Shown here: positions 33,061 to 44,868 of the stretch, in pieces | Position numbering within the stretch: the first letter of the stretch is position 1 | Layout: each line of letters begins with the position of its first letter | Source of the DNA: Sciurus carolinensis | Lineage: Eukaryota; Chordata; Mammalia; Rodentia; Sciuridae | Direction: 5' to 3' | Assembly (NCBI RefSeq): GCF_902686445.1 | Contig: NC_062232.1 | Span: 69,643,440-69,707,439, forward strand | Length of the DNA: 64,000 bases | Program-made: the position numbers and the translations under genes | The notes under the pieces: model-generated | Told to the model about the DNA's origin: nothing | The model's database searches: none | Seen by the model: the letters and a program-made list of their open reading frames with translations, nothing else

Positions 33061-34429
33061 GCACAAAACAGTCCTACAAACTATATGGCCCATCCCTGCC
33101 CCCTCTCCTCCCTGTACAATGTCTTCCACTGTGTGCTTCTTTCATTGGTTATTCTTCAGTTGTATAATTTTTAGTAAACCTATAAATGTAAAACACAACA
33201 CCCACACACAGAGATACCATAATATACTCAGTATACAATCTTAGATATATGAGAATATATTAAGACATTAAAAAGTACATTTCTAATCCCTTGTCTCATT
33301 TTTCACTCACATTTCTCCATAAATATTTTGTTTACTCAGTCACACTGGAAAAATACATCTATTTATATTAAATTGAAACTGTCAAAAATTAATTATTCTA
33401 AATTTGCACTATTGGTGATTTGATCAAAGTATTCTGAAAATTTCAAATTTACCAATTTATTCTTAAGGTTCATTTTACCTTATAATTTTCAGTTAGTATT
33501 TCTAATAGTTGTTTGTTTGGAGCTTATTTCCATGACAATTCAAAGTGCATTTAGCATTTTCATTGAAAAACTACGTGACTACATGAAGCTCATGCCAAGA
33601 GACGAAATTTCCACATGGGGAGCTGTCAGAAAGAGTATATTTGTTGTTAAAGAAGAACTGGAAATTGAAAGACTCTTTGACTGCTGTATCTGTTACACCT
33701 GATAGCTTTGGGAGTAACTGGTTAGCAAGTTTATAGCATCTTTTTCCCCCTGAAGAATTGACACTTAATGACACTATTCTGTCCTTTCTTCAGTTACTCA
33801 TTAAAGAACCACAACTCAAGGAAATTGAGTATATTTTCACTAATATTTAAATTTTCTAATTTAAAGTAGGAGAACAGAGTCAAGATAGCAATGCATGATT
33901 GAGCAAGCAATTTTTTAGGAAAGAAATTGTACTGGTTTGGATTGCTTTTGTCTATAAATAAAATAAAATCTTATTACATGGCAGAAAAAGTAAGAAGTTA
34001 ATTTTCTTAGCTATCAATAAATTCCGAGGTAGGTTTTTCATTACTGATGTGGCTGCTCAAAGATGCTGTATAGACATTGGTATGTGTTGCATGCTTTGCC
34101 ACTATCTTTATCATGTGGCTATCTGACATATGGTTAGAATTTGGTTGTTTTGCTCACATCTCTGTGTGCTAGGTAGGAGAAAGGAAAATAGGGAAAATCA
34201 AAATGGCTAAAGCATGTAATTGTAAAGTGAGTGTTATTTAATTGTAAATGAAAGTACTCCAGGGAGGACAATTGCTTATAACTTATTGGTCAAAAATTGC
34301 ATCACAACATGACTCCAAGCCAAAATAAAGTATGGGAACTTAAACTATTTGGACATATTGTCTACCACCTGAATAAAATCTGGATTCTTTTTTTAAGAAA
34401 GAAGGAGATAATACATGTTGCATAAGTAA
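33061..34429. other. No recognisable feature
   Basis: AT-rich sequence with no gene or repeat that I can name. A 61-codon open frame at 33517-33702 is too short and domain-free to call. Confidence 0.45.
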
Positions 34430-34510
34430 TTAGTAGTTCCTGCCTCGGGTACATATAATGTTTTGCACATCATTATGGCTTAACAAATAATTGTTGCATA
34501 AATTGATGTT
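34430..34510 (+). mobile_element. L2-like 3' end fragment
   Basis: Resembles the terminal L2 segment: GGTACATATAATGTTTTGCAC followed by GGCTTAACAAATAATTGTTG. Very short and diverged. Confidence 0.35.
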
Positions 34511-35579
34511 TAAAGCTTTCTGAATTAGTGGCACCAGAAGTGATTTTGATTTTTGTCTTTCTAATTATTTGCTTCATTGTTAATTTTGCAAATTTTCTAC
34601 AATAAGTACACATTATATTCTCAGTTACAGATGTTAAAGACTAAGCATAATTTTATTTTTTTAAAGAATAGTTTTTCCATCATTTTAAAGCCTTTTATTC
34701 ACTACATGGCACAAGAGTGATTGCTTTCACTGCATTTGTTTACAGGATATACTTTGCCATGCTGCTGCAATGAAAAAAAAAAAAAAACAACTATGTGCAG
34801 ATAATAAAACATCTGTTAAATCTTCTGTGGAATATCTGTTAAGGGTTATATTAAAATACATTATACTCCTCAGGAAGAATTCTGGTGAATTAAACAAAAT
34901 AGGCTATGTTTAAAAGTACAGAATTTAGATCTAAATGTCCTAATACATGTATGTTTGACTTAAAGTAGGACAGAATTATCTGTTCTTTAAAAGACATTAT
35001 GTGTCTACCCTTTCAGAATGAATTCAAAATAACTTTCTTTTCCAATAACACAGGTGATGATTCCAGTAAATTATTACCTTTAAGTTGTTTTCTACTTATT
35101 TGTTTTAATTCCCTGGTATTTATTCTTCTTTCATCTGAAAGACATATGTTTTTGTTTTAATACACATGCTGCCAATCTCTTCCTTTTTATTGATGAATTT
35201 AGATCATTTAATTTATGAAAGTTAGTGATGTTAATGCTTAACATTTTCCATTTTATCATGTCTTCCTTTTATTTCTTTTATTTATTTTTCTTTACTCTTT
35301 TTGTTTTTTCTTAACTACCTACAAATTACTTGAATTTTTAAAATATTTATTCTTGTTCACTTACAGTACTTTTAAGCGAATCAATTTATGTATCTATTTT
35401 ATGGGTTGATCTTGGTATCACAATAAATAATGTATATGTGTCTTAGTTTACTAATATCAGACTTTAGTACTTTTAAGAGCTTTATTCCCATTTATGTCCT
35501 TTAGCTTTTAATGTTCCGTTACACTCTATTCTGAGTAGCTTTGTCTCAAGTATATGATGGTATTATAACTTTTCAGTGA
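34511..35579. other. No recognisable feature
   Basis: AT-rich, with an A-run near 34772-34787. No gene or repeat recognised. Confidence 0.45.
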
Positions 35580-35975
35580 CCTTAATTGTCATGTTCCTTT
35601 CTTCAGATTCACATGTTCTACTCTCTGCCTGGCTTGTTATTTTCTTCAATCTTTGCCAAGCTAGCTCTTCATCATCCTTCTTATTTTCACTCAGATATTA
35701 CTTCCTCAGGGATTCTTGTCCTGACCTCTGAAATGCCGCAAAAACTAAAGAACTGTACTAATTCAAACAGTTGCTCCTTTTAGGATATCTCACAGCTGGA
35801 ATTTTAACACCTGTTTATTTGGGCAATAAATGTCTTCCTGCTGGAATGAATGACAAATGTAAGCCAATACCATATGTGTTTTTGATCACTGATGAATCCC
35901 AGTACTTAGTATTTTACTTGGTATATGGTACTTAAGTAGCAAGTAGTTACTGAATAAATTAATAAACCTCTCTGG
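35580..35975 (+). mobile_element. L2 (LINE-2) 3' region
   Basis: Typical L2 3' sequence order: TTCACATGTTCTACTCTCTGC, CTCAGATATTACTTCCTCAG, CAGGGATTCTTGTCCTGACC, then GATGAATCCCAGTACTTAG and a terminal TTACTGAATAAATTAATAA. The 65-codon open frame inside is incidental. Confidence 0.65.
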
Positions 35976-36859
35976 ATTGTCCTTTTCTCATATGAATTAT
36001 CAATGTGAAATTTATTATTTTTAAATTTGTAATGAAACTTATAGATGATGTATAGGAAGATGCACCTAAAGATTATAGAAAAATGTCAAGAAGAGACAGC
36101 AACTATAATTATTGATAGATAAAAGGAAGTTGTGATATGAATGGATGGTTAGAAATTCAACACTGTATGCTTTTCAATGTGAGGAGATGACAGGCCATTC
36201 AAATGAAAAGGTCAAGAATGTGGTTTGTAATGTTAAATTTGAACTTGGCAAAAAGAATAGAGACCTAGATTTAGAGTTTGAAAAGAGAAATTACTAGGGA
36301 GTTAACTTTTTATATTACTCTTCAAAATGTATTGATTAATTTTATGTAATGTAAAGCATTTATAGAAATATTGACATGTTTAATGATTCTGATAAAAATT
36401 TTCTAATTTTGTTTCTTAATTTTTTCCTTAGGTTGTCTTCATTCTTGGCCAATTCATGTGCTTGTTTTGTGTAACTTAGTTATTAAAAAGGTGGAAGAAA
36501 ACTTAAAATGTCCAATATCTCAGGTTTCAATTCGTGCTTTTTTGTTGTACATGGGTACTTTCATAGATTTAAATAGTTTTCATTTCTTTAAGTTAAAAAT
36601 AATTAGATAAGGAATAATTGTCTGAAAATAACTTAAAATTTAGAATACAATGTCAAAATATTTATATAATGCATATCATATTATTTCTTTTCTTTTTATC
36701 AAATTTCTTTGTTCACATTAATTCAAGTTTAACAACAAAAGTTAATTACAGAAAAATTAAATACTACACAAAAAAGAATGTTGGAGAAAACAAAGGACAA
36801 CCATATGTTCACACTGAAAATCATGGTTAATCCCTGAAGTGACATTTAACATAGCTTCC
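35976..36859. other. No recognisable feature
   Basis: AT-rich sequence without a gene or nameable repeat. Confidence 0.45.
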
Positions 36860-37010
36860 TCTCTTTTTGACTAAAAATTTTATAAGCACCTTGTATTTGT
36901 CAGGCAATATTTTAAGAAATGAAGATATAGTGTCAATAAAATAGATAAAAGTTCCTGGACTGCGTTAATTTATCTTCTAGAGTTTGAAGACAGAATTTAA
37001 ATGTGTGCCA
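36860..37010 (-). mobile_element. L2-like fragment, antisense
   Basis: Plus strand resembles the reverse complement of an L2 3' part: CACCTTGTATTTGTCAGGCA, then AAATGAAGATATAGTGTCAA, AAAGTTCCTGGACTGCG and a TCTTCTAGAGTTTGAAGACAG block. Diverged; the family is uncertain. Confidence 0.4.
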
Positions 37011-37369
37011 TGAAGAAAACAAAGGATAACCATAGTTTCACTCTGCACATTTAGCTGCAATTATTAGGAAATACCTATCTGATCAGGACATCAGATTTCT
37101 GAAATGAAGAAAAGTCTATATCTGAAGGAAAAACATTTTAGCAAAAATAACAGGCTAGTCAAATTCCCCTTGTACTTGATTCTGTGCTACCCCAATTACA
37201 AATTTATAAGCCAAGGGAATTCTATAGTACTTCACATTGTAAACTCTCTCTTCACCACTAGTGAGAGATTTTATTTCATTTTTCATGCTTATTTAATAGA
37301 TCATTTTCATACACAAATTATAAGTATTAATTTTCCACTGAAATCCACTATCTGCTTTGGTTGTCAATT
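37011..37369. other. No recognisable feature
   Basis: Spacer between two L2-like fragments. The 113-codon open frame at 37104-37445 has no recognisable domain and runs into the next repeat. Confidence 0.4.
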
Positions 37370-37620
37370 TTTTATTCAAAGTTTATTTTCTTATAATATA
37401 CTAGGTATTATACTAAGTCCTGGAAATTCAGATACAATAAAATAAAAAGCTTGTTCTTAAATATATCTCATTCTATCTAGGAAAACATCTTTACACAAAC
37501 ATAATACAATTTGAAAGGTATTAGAAGACTTTTAGAGCAATAGGTGATCAAATCTGATCAGATAGCAGCATCAGGAAGAGGAATAGAGAGAAGTTGATAC
37601 TTTGTCAGAGTTTAGAAAGA
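37370..37620 (-). mobile_element. L2-like fragment, antisense
   Basis: Contains ATATACTAGGTATTATACTAAGTCCTGG-type sequence followed by GATACAATAAAATAAAAAGC and a TCATTCTATCTAGGAAAAC block, the usual pattern of an inverted L2 3' part. Diverged. Confidence 0.4.
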
Positions 37621-37769
37621 CAAATGGAAGTTTACCATCTAGATAATGCTGTGGAGGAAAGTATGAGAGGCAAAGGAAAAGAGAATATGAAAAGTCACAG
37701 AAATTTAAACAATGTGGTATGTTCCAGGAATTGCAAGTAGTTTGATAAGTCAAGTGAAGGAAGCAGGGG

Positions 37770-37900
37770 GACATTTTATTTTTCTCCTATCAGAGTATTA
37801 GCTCAACAATAGCAGAAACACATGTCTGCTTGTTTATAGATGTATCCCCAGCACCTGAAAAGTACTACTACCAGAGAAAACATTCATTTTGTTGAATGAG
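37770..37900 (+). mobile_element. L2-like 3' end fragment
   Basis: Resembles the L2 terminus: TTAGCTCAACAATAGCAGAA, GATGTATCCCCAGCACCTG and TTTTGTTGAATGAGC. Confidence 0.5.
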
Positions 37901-38376
37901 CAAAGTTCGTGATGGAAGTCGATACCAGATCATGAAGAATTATTTGTTATTTAGAAAGTACAAAATGCATTTTGAAATTTAATTTCAAACTGTTTTTCTA
38001 TTTATTATTTTCTGAAGATTTTAAGAAATGAATACTCATTCTTTTCATGTTGTGTATTTTCTTAATTTATCCATTTTTATGATTGCTATAGTTCTGTTCT
38101 TAAGTTTTACATACGTAAAACTAAGAATTCAAGAAGCCTAATGGAAAGACTCCTCCCCAAATTCATAACACATAAACTTAGTTAAAGCACAAAGAATAAC
38201 ATTAATATTTTCTGATATTTGGAACAGCTTGTTCAATGAGTCACCTAATCCTACTTTTTTTGATTCTTTAATAAATGGCAATTATAATGAGTTAAAATTT
38301 TGCTTTGATGATAAAATTTTATATTCATATAATTGTAAAATATTAATTATATTTCCAACATACTTCTCTCTCTTCT
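37901..38376. other. No recognisable feature
   Basis: AT-rich spacer before the SINE at 38392. Confidence 0.5.
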
Positions 38377-38495
38377 CAATAGATATTTCTTTTTTTTTTT
38401 TTTTTGGTGCTGGGGATTGAACCCAGGGCCTTGTGCTTGCAAGGCAAGCACTCTACCAACTGAGCTATATCCCCAGCCCCCAATAGATATTTCTT
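38377..38495 (-). mobile_element. Young ID/STRID-type SINE with perfect target-site duplication
   Basis: Body 38392-38480. The complement starts GGGGCTGGGGATATAGCTC, with an intact A box (TAGCTCAGTTGG) and B box (GGGTTCAATCCC) of a tRNA-Ala-like head, an anticodon-arm region CTTGCCTTGCAAGC, and a poly(A) tail. Flanks CAATAGATATTTCTT at 38377-38391 and 38481-38495 are identical. Pol III promoter boxes look usable, but it is a SINE and not a tRNA gene. Confidence 0.93.
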
Positions 38496-39232
38496 GATTG
38501 GCCATTTTAATTTTGACAGTTTGTATATATGGAAGTGGAACACAGATATAATTACAATCCCAATTGTATATTCAGGGACATATACTTCATATCATTAAAA
38601 CATTTTCTTATATATGACAAAGAAGCAAAATAAGATTTTTATGCACAATATTAACAATATGCAGAAATCATTCATTTTTATTCACCTTTCATTGTACTCA
38701 TGTCAGCACTTTCTCCTTTGACCATTTCTGACAGCATCTAATTTATAATGTCCATTTTTGTAATCTTGACATACTAACCAAATCTTTAGACCTTCATAAG
38801 AAGCAAATTAAAACTATTAACATATTAGAGAATTGTTTGATTTACTCATTATTAATGATTCTGAATCTGAAAAGCTCATATGAGATGCCTACAGGGATTG
38901 AAAATTTTGATTTGCAATGTCAGAAGAGTCAAGGACAAAGAAGACATTCCTAATAAATATTTAAATAGCATTAAGAAATGTTGAATTCTAATTGGGCAAA
39001 AGCAAGTGCTCATCATAAGGACTTTTTAATATAATTCTAAGAATGAACACCAAAAGAAGTAGAATTCGTGAAGTGTAGATACTATGCTTTTGAGTTTTTT
39101 CCCTGAATTTTTAATTTTTGTGCAAAAAATAACTTTGTATTTCTTCCTTAGAAAAACATTTTTTTTTAAACTTAAAATTATTTCAGGTATTGTTAAGCCA
39201 AGAATTAAAAAAACTATGCTTAATGATACAGA
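38496..39232. other. No recognisable feature
   Basis: AT-rich sequence. No gene or repeat recognised. Confidence 0.5.
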
Positions 39233-39579
39233 TATATACCCCTATATTTTTTATTATTTTTAAAATTTTTTATAGACTGCATTTTGATTCATTGTACACA
39301 AATGGGGTACAACTTTTCATTTCTATGGTTGTGCACAATGTAGATTCATACCATTTGTGTAATCATACATATAAACAGGGTAATGATGTCTGTCTCATTC
39401 CACCATTTTTCATACACCTGCCTCCTCCTTCCTCTCATTTCCCTCTACGTAATCTAAAGTTCCTCCATTCTTCTCTCACCCCGCATCCCCCCACTCCCAT
39501 TATGTATCATCATCCACTTATCATGGAAAACATTCGACCTTTAGTTTTTTGGGATTGGCTTATTTCACTTATATACCCC
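39233..39579 (-). mobile_element. L1 3'UTR-only insertion, antisense
   Basis: Body 39243-39569. The complement begins GTGAAATAAGCCAATCCCAA (the very end of ORF2), then a G-rich 3'UTR and the conserved tail block shared with 22795 and 58822. Flanks TATATACCCC at 39233-39242 and 39570-39579. A 152-codon plus-strand frame runs through it but is only antisense L1. Confidence 0.85.
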
Positions 39580-41599
39580 ATTATTTTGAGGATCAGGAGG
39601 GGGAAATTACAATATCATAATGGGAAGGCCAAGAGAACAAACAAATGACTACACTTTGAATACATTATGTTCGAGTACCTTAAAATCGCAAGAGTAATAT
39701 AAATAGATAAGCATGGGAATGAAAGGTGTTTTATAATAATGCAAAGAAAACTATTGCTTAAATATCTATTCTACCAATCCTAAGAGTTAAAAAATAACCT
39801 TCTATTTCTTTCCTGAATGATTTTTACCTCTTTTCATCTCAAAGGTGCTTAAACTGTTCAAAATAAGATTAGGAATTTTGGAGGGGAATAGATTTCAATT
39901 CTGGATTGAGTACAAAGTTCAGAAATTTCAGCAAGAATAAACAGTTGCAAACAATTTAAGGAAGGTATTTTATTATATTTGTTCAAAGTTAAGTTTTTAT
40001 CATCACTGTAAATCTATAGTGTAAGCATTGTGATATCAATCAACTGAACAAGGAATTCTACAAAATGTCTTCCTGATGCAATAATTCTAACTAATATATG
40101 AAAAACAGGCATAAAAAACACACTTCTCTGCCATTTAAAAAAAGAAGTATTATTACTACGAGGGCATATTGTGAAATATTTAAAACTGAAATCTAAATTT
40201 TATAGAGTTACAATTCCAAAATTTCAAATTACTACTGGCATATTGCTATATAAACTATCTTTTCTTGTTGTGGCTTCTTAATTGAACATTTACCAAAAAT
40301 ATTTTACATTATCTTGTTATTTCATTTTAACACATTTGATCAAATTCTTGAAATTACTACACACCACTGAATATTTTGAGAATGTTCATTTTTGACGAAC
40401 AAATACATTTTACAATCTAATTATGGTAATTAACACATATATCACCCAGTTGTATAAATATTCTTTGATAATCATGGAAATTAATTATCTGTGTAGATTT
40501 AATATTTATCCTCCAACAGCTATATTGAAAATTATATATGGATCATAAAAACATATCTGGGAAAATGTTCCTTTAAATCGGACTTTTAGGTGGAATTTAT
40601 TTACATGTTCCTAAGTTGCTTTTTGAGTAATTAACATCTGCAGGTTCAGAAGAGTTGTCATTCATTTTCATATTGCAGGGTATAAATGATATGTAATTCT
40701 CCTAATTCATAAGTAACTCATCATAAAAATTGAAAAAACGCAGACTAATAATTTATTTAAAGTTAGTTTCTTTCCATCAAAGTGCTTTGAATTCCAGTAA
40801 TGTTTTTTACTGAGGTCTACGGTTATGAATTAATAATTGGTTTCAACATTTTCTAGAGGATTTAATTTTTTTCTTACTAATGAATAAAGGACCAAAAACA
40901 ACATATAATTTAAGAATGTCTATGGAAAGCTCAAAATATTTATTCTGTGAAAATATTACAGGGTTTTGTTCGTGGAAATTAATACCTGTAATTTGTGTGG
41001 AAAATCAGTTTTTAATAAAAAATTAAATTACAACATAAGCATTGATATTAGGAAAAATATTTTACCTTACTATATAGTAGTCTGCTACTAGTATTAAGTT
41101 AATTTCTTTAAAAATAATAATCCTGTATCGGTACTTTCAACCATTTGAAGTTGACATCATTATAGACAGCATGTCAAAAAAATGTAAATTATGACCCTAG
41201 ACTATCTCTTTTTAAGAATAAAAGTAGCCTTTAAAGTAGTCTTTAGTATTTTCATATGACTTGTTCAGCACTAAAATTTTAAAGCAAATTTTTAAAAATT
41301 ATTGAATATTATCCTAGTCCAACAGAAAATATTTAAAATATAGGAATCAGAATAAAAATAAATTTTTGTACAGTTTTTTCTAATTTATGAGTTTTTTCCC
41401 CACATGGATGGAACTATATAAATCAAAACTTTTCTGTTGATTAAGAAATTATGTCTGTGGGTTTACATTTATTTTTGATTAAAAAATAAATCATTTTCCT
41501 TAATATGATATTCCACAGATCTTGAGACAGAAGTCTGTGATATTATACAGTTATTATATCAGAGTCTAAAAAGAAATGATCTCTGAAGAATTATGCGTA
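39580..41599. other. No recognisable feature
   Basis: Two kilobases of AT-rich sequence with no gene, repeat or RNA that I recognise. Confidence 0.5.
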
Positions 41600-42001
41600 C
41601 TTAGTTGTGGAGGGTGGTGACAGAAAATGGGAGAGCAGTGACTGAGATTGGGGGGTCTTTGATGACTTCATGGAAGTGGTGAGCCTGCTGCCTGGGAATG
41701 TTTCTTTGCAAGGGCATGGGATGCCTAGCTGTTGTGGTAACGCCCCGCCCAAAGAGACTCTGTGCAAGTCTTATCAGCTTTGACCTTGATCTCAGGCACA
41801 TAGCCTCCAGGGATAGAGAAATTCTTATGTAAGACAACCACAGTGTTTCACCAGCTACCAAAAATGAGACGTTGGGGAAGAAGAGAGAAAACTTGATGAA
41901 CTCAAAAGGTTGGTCTGCCAACATGAGAACAATTAAAGAATCTGATGCATCAGGTTGAACAGATGGTAAATTAACAGGGAAATATTAAATCTCCTGCCAC
42001 A
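41600..42001 (+). mobile_element. Pre-env / env leader region of a class II ERV
   Basis: GC-richer sequence that joins the env relic. From ATG at 41871 the plus strand gives a short arginine-rich stretch (MRRWGRREK), in keeping with the basic leader that precedes the env signal peptide in some class II elements, before a stop. The left edge of the element is unclear; no pol sequence or 5' LTR was found. The 107-codon minus-strand open frame here is a shadow. Confidence 0.4.
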
Positions 42002-42860
42002 ATGCTTGTGACCATGCTGGCTTTATTAAGCTGTTGTGTAAGTAGAGTTAATGGGGAAATTTACTGGACTTACTTTCCAGATTCACCTTTAGTACACCCA
42101 ACCGTGTGGCCTGGAAAATCTATTCTAATATTTACTAATGATACACACATGATGGGAAACTTTTTAGATAAACATGTTACACCTTTCCTTTCAGTTGGAT
42201 TGAATTATACTGGATACAGTGGGAGTCTATCTATGTTGGTCCTGCAATGACAATAACAGATGTTTAAAAATGGCTCCAGAAGATCAGAGAGCATATGGGG
42301 TAACCAAGGTAGCCACACTCACTGGCCCATGGGATGTAACTGAATATATCTAGACAGTTGTAAAAATGGGACTCCCCAATGACATAACCATGTTTCCCAC
42401 AGAACACCCACCAATATCTTACTGTCCTAACCATACTACTACAGAATTAGGTGCCTTTCCTAAATGGATGGAGTGTACCAACATTTGGACATTACATCAA
42501 AATGTCTATAACAGTAATGAATATATTTTAGATTGGTCTCAGAAAGTGAATGAGGGACATCTATATCAAAAATCTATGACTCCTGGAGGATTTATAAGTA
42601 ATGTTCTGACCTTCAGTGGTGGTGGCATACAAAGAGATATGTGGCGTTTGATAGCTGCCCTAGATTTCATTACTTTACTGGCATCCTCATACCTGATCTT
42701 GTGAATAAGGATTGTTATGGCCTGCAGGACTGTGTACAACCCCCTTGTGTTTTAATTTCTGAGAATATGAAAGTAAACAGCATTAAAAAATATTATGTAA
42801 CTTGTTATAACTATAATCTGATTAATTACATTAATATATAATAGAGGACAAGAAATATTT
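42002..42860 (+). pseudogene. env: Class II (betaretrovirus-like) ERV env, surface subunit, broken
   Basis: Relic of a retroviral envelope surface subunit. A hydrophobic signal-like start (MLVTMLALLSCCVS) at 42002 leads into an open stretch ending at a stop at 42250. The reading moves to another frame at 42366-42704 (Trp- and Asn-rich, with N-x-T/S sites such as NHT and a CTNIWTL motif), then back to the first frame at 42641-42841 (DCYGLQDCVQPPCVL, a Cys-rich block typical of class II env). Stops and at least two frameshifts make it non-functional. No intact protein exists here. Confidence 0.7.
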
Positions 42861-43560
42861 ATGACAGCCTTCCTTTATTATGACTCCAGCTTATATTTCA
42901 GAGCCCTGGTATTCTAAAACTGGAGTTCAAGTCCTACAACACATTCATGCCTGGTTAGGTAAACACTGACATGCTCTTAGTCTTGTTGTAATTGAAGTAA
43001 TTGCCTTCATATCTGCTTTAGTCTCTGTCATAACTGCTGCTATAGCCTTGTCAAAAGGCATACAAAATGCTCAATTTGTTAATGACTTGGCTTGAAATAC
43101 TTCCAAAGCTTTACAAAATCAGGCAAATATTGATGACAAGTTAGAGACAAATTAAATGCTTTAAAAGATATTATTAATATTGAAATGAACTAGTTGCCCT
43201 TAAATTTAGACAAAAGCTTCACTGCCATGCTAACTACAGATACGTTGTGTCACAGAATCAAAGTATAATACTTCTCAGTGGAGTTGGGAAAAAGTTAAAA
43301 ATCATCTAATATATATTTGACAGAAAAATAATGATAGGTTGAATCTTATGGAATTATGATATCCAGAACATTCAAAAAAGTCAAATTGATTCTGTAGATC
43401 CCATGTGGCTTACTAAACAAATACTTAATGATTTAAATGGCTTTAATTTCTGGAATATGTTAATATATACAGTTTGGTAGATTTTTGAAATTATATATTT
43501 GCTACTAATTCTCTTTTCTGTTGTATGAATAGGATGTCAAATCTTCCTAGGAGAAATCCA
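42861..43560 (+). pseudogene. env: Class II ERV env, transmembrane subunit, broken
   Basis: Continuation of env in the third frame. A hydrophobic fusion-peptide-like segment (IAFISALVSVITAAIALS) is at 43000-43053, followed by a heptad-like stretch with an in-frame stop near 43093. A second hydrophobic segment near 43470-43530 fits the membrane anchor. Numerous stops and frame changes throughout. Confidence 0.65.
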
Positions 43561-43890
43561 AAGACAACCATAATGTTTCACGAGCTCTGTCACTCCTAAA
43601 CCTGTCCATTTAACAGTAAATTTAAACAATGGACCTCCTTGAGCACTACATAAAACTCCTAACATTATACATTGCCACTGCGGAAAAGCTGAATAGGTGT
43701 TTCTAGTTTTGTAACTTTCCTAAGTACAAAGAATAATGCTTATATAGTCTTTAACCTGATAATGAGACATACATAAATAAAGATTGCTGGTGTAACTCTT
43801 CAGATCTGCTTCTCCATCAGAGCAGCACTCCACCTGATCCCAGCTTTATCTTCATATCTGTGTGTTTGTGTTTTTTCTAATCCCCCAACA
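43561..43890 (+). mobile_element. 3' LTR end of the class II ERV
   Basis: TATA-like CTTATATAG (43739-43747), then AATAAA at 43776-43781, a GATTGCTGG/CTCTTCAGATCTG block and a pyrimidine-rich U5 ending CCCCCAACA at 43890 (CA terminus). The close TATA-AATAAA spacing fits the short R of betaretrovirus-type LTRs. The 5' edge of the LTR is not defined; a purine-rich GGAAAAGCTGAATAGG followed by TG at 43698 is one candidate, which would leave an unusually short U3. Confidence 0.5.
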
Positions 43891-44624
43891 CCCCTCACCA
43901 GTTATGCAAGTTTGGCTGCACTGTTCACAGCAATTAGTGACAATAAAAGAAAGAAACCCTTTATATTTTGTAAGAATAATGCTTTGAATTTACTTTATAC
44001 CATATACAAATCTTAAATTTAGATTAATAGAAAAGCTATTACCAAAAGTAAATTCAGTGGTCACTGATGAAGTCCAGACTAAATGGCCAAACTCCCTTTT
44101 CATTTTATTTTGAAGATGATAGAAATTTTTATAACATAGGAAAAATATGTCAAATGCGAGTGTTATTTTACATTCCTTATTGTATGGAAGATTAAGTTAT
44201 CCTACCATGTAGATTCTCTAAATTGGAAATAATTTTATTAAAATAAAAAAGGGAGATGAAAGAAGAAAGAAGGAGAGTAGGGGGAGAGAAAATTAAAACA
44301 TATTGCCAATCTGAGATAATTTCAATAGATTAAATGTGAGTGCATGTATTATCACATAAACTTGCCTGAGAATATAAGGTGCCATTTATTAATGCAGATA
44401 TTTAATTACTGAAAACAACTATTTTTTTCTTTGATTTTGAAAATAAGAACTGTTGTCTTTCCTTTCCTTTCCTTTATTATTATTTATTCATATTGCCTAA
44501 AATGGGGTCATTATATCTGAGTTCTCTTAGATTCATCATGAATTAGGTAATAAAAACAAGTGAAGGAAATTTCTTATATAATACATGACATAAACAGCAA
44601 AAAATAGTAAGATTCTCTTAGTTG
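43891..44624. other. No recognisable feature
   Basis: Non-repetitive AT-rich sequence. A purine-rich patch is near 44251-44290 and a (CCTTT)n patch near 44458-44476. Confidence 0.5.
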
Positions 44625-44868
44625 AGCTGGACTCAGAGGTGCATGTCTATAATTCCAGCAACTCAGGAGTCTGAGGCAGGAGGACTGCATGTTCAAGGTC
44701 AGCTTCAGCAGTTTAGATGGTACATAAACTAATTAGCAAAACCCTGTCTCAAAATAAAACATAATAAAATAAAAATGATAAAAATGATAACTAAATGACA
44801 AGGACTGGACATGTAACTCAGTAGTAAAACATCCCTGGATTCAATCCCCAGTAATGCCCAACTCCCAA
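44625..44868 (+). mobile_element. B1-dID composite SINE, diverged
   Basis: AGCTGGACTCAGAGGTGCAT start, then a B1 block (ATAATTCCAGCAACTCAGG; GTCTGAGGCAGGAGGAC), ACCCTGTCTCAAAATAAAAC, an A-rich linker and an ID-like tail with GATTCAATCCCC. A short CTTAGTT on both sides may be an eroded duplication. Confidence 0.85.

Noticed and set aside
38392..38480. tRNA-like sequence with intact A and B boxes
   Set aside because: It has a poly(A) tail and target-site duplication and matches other SINE copies, so it is a SINE and not a tRNA gene.
39190..39648. 152-codon plus-strand open frame
   Set aside because: Reads through antisense L1 3'UTR and its flanks.
41601..41924. 107-codon minus-strand open frame
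   Set aside because: Antisense to the env leader region of a class II ERV, with no domain of its own.
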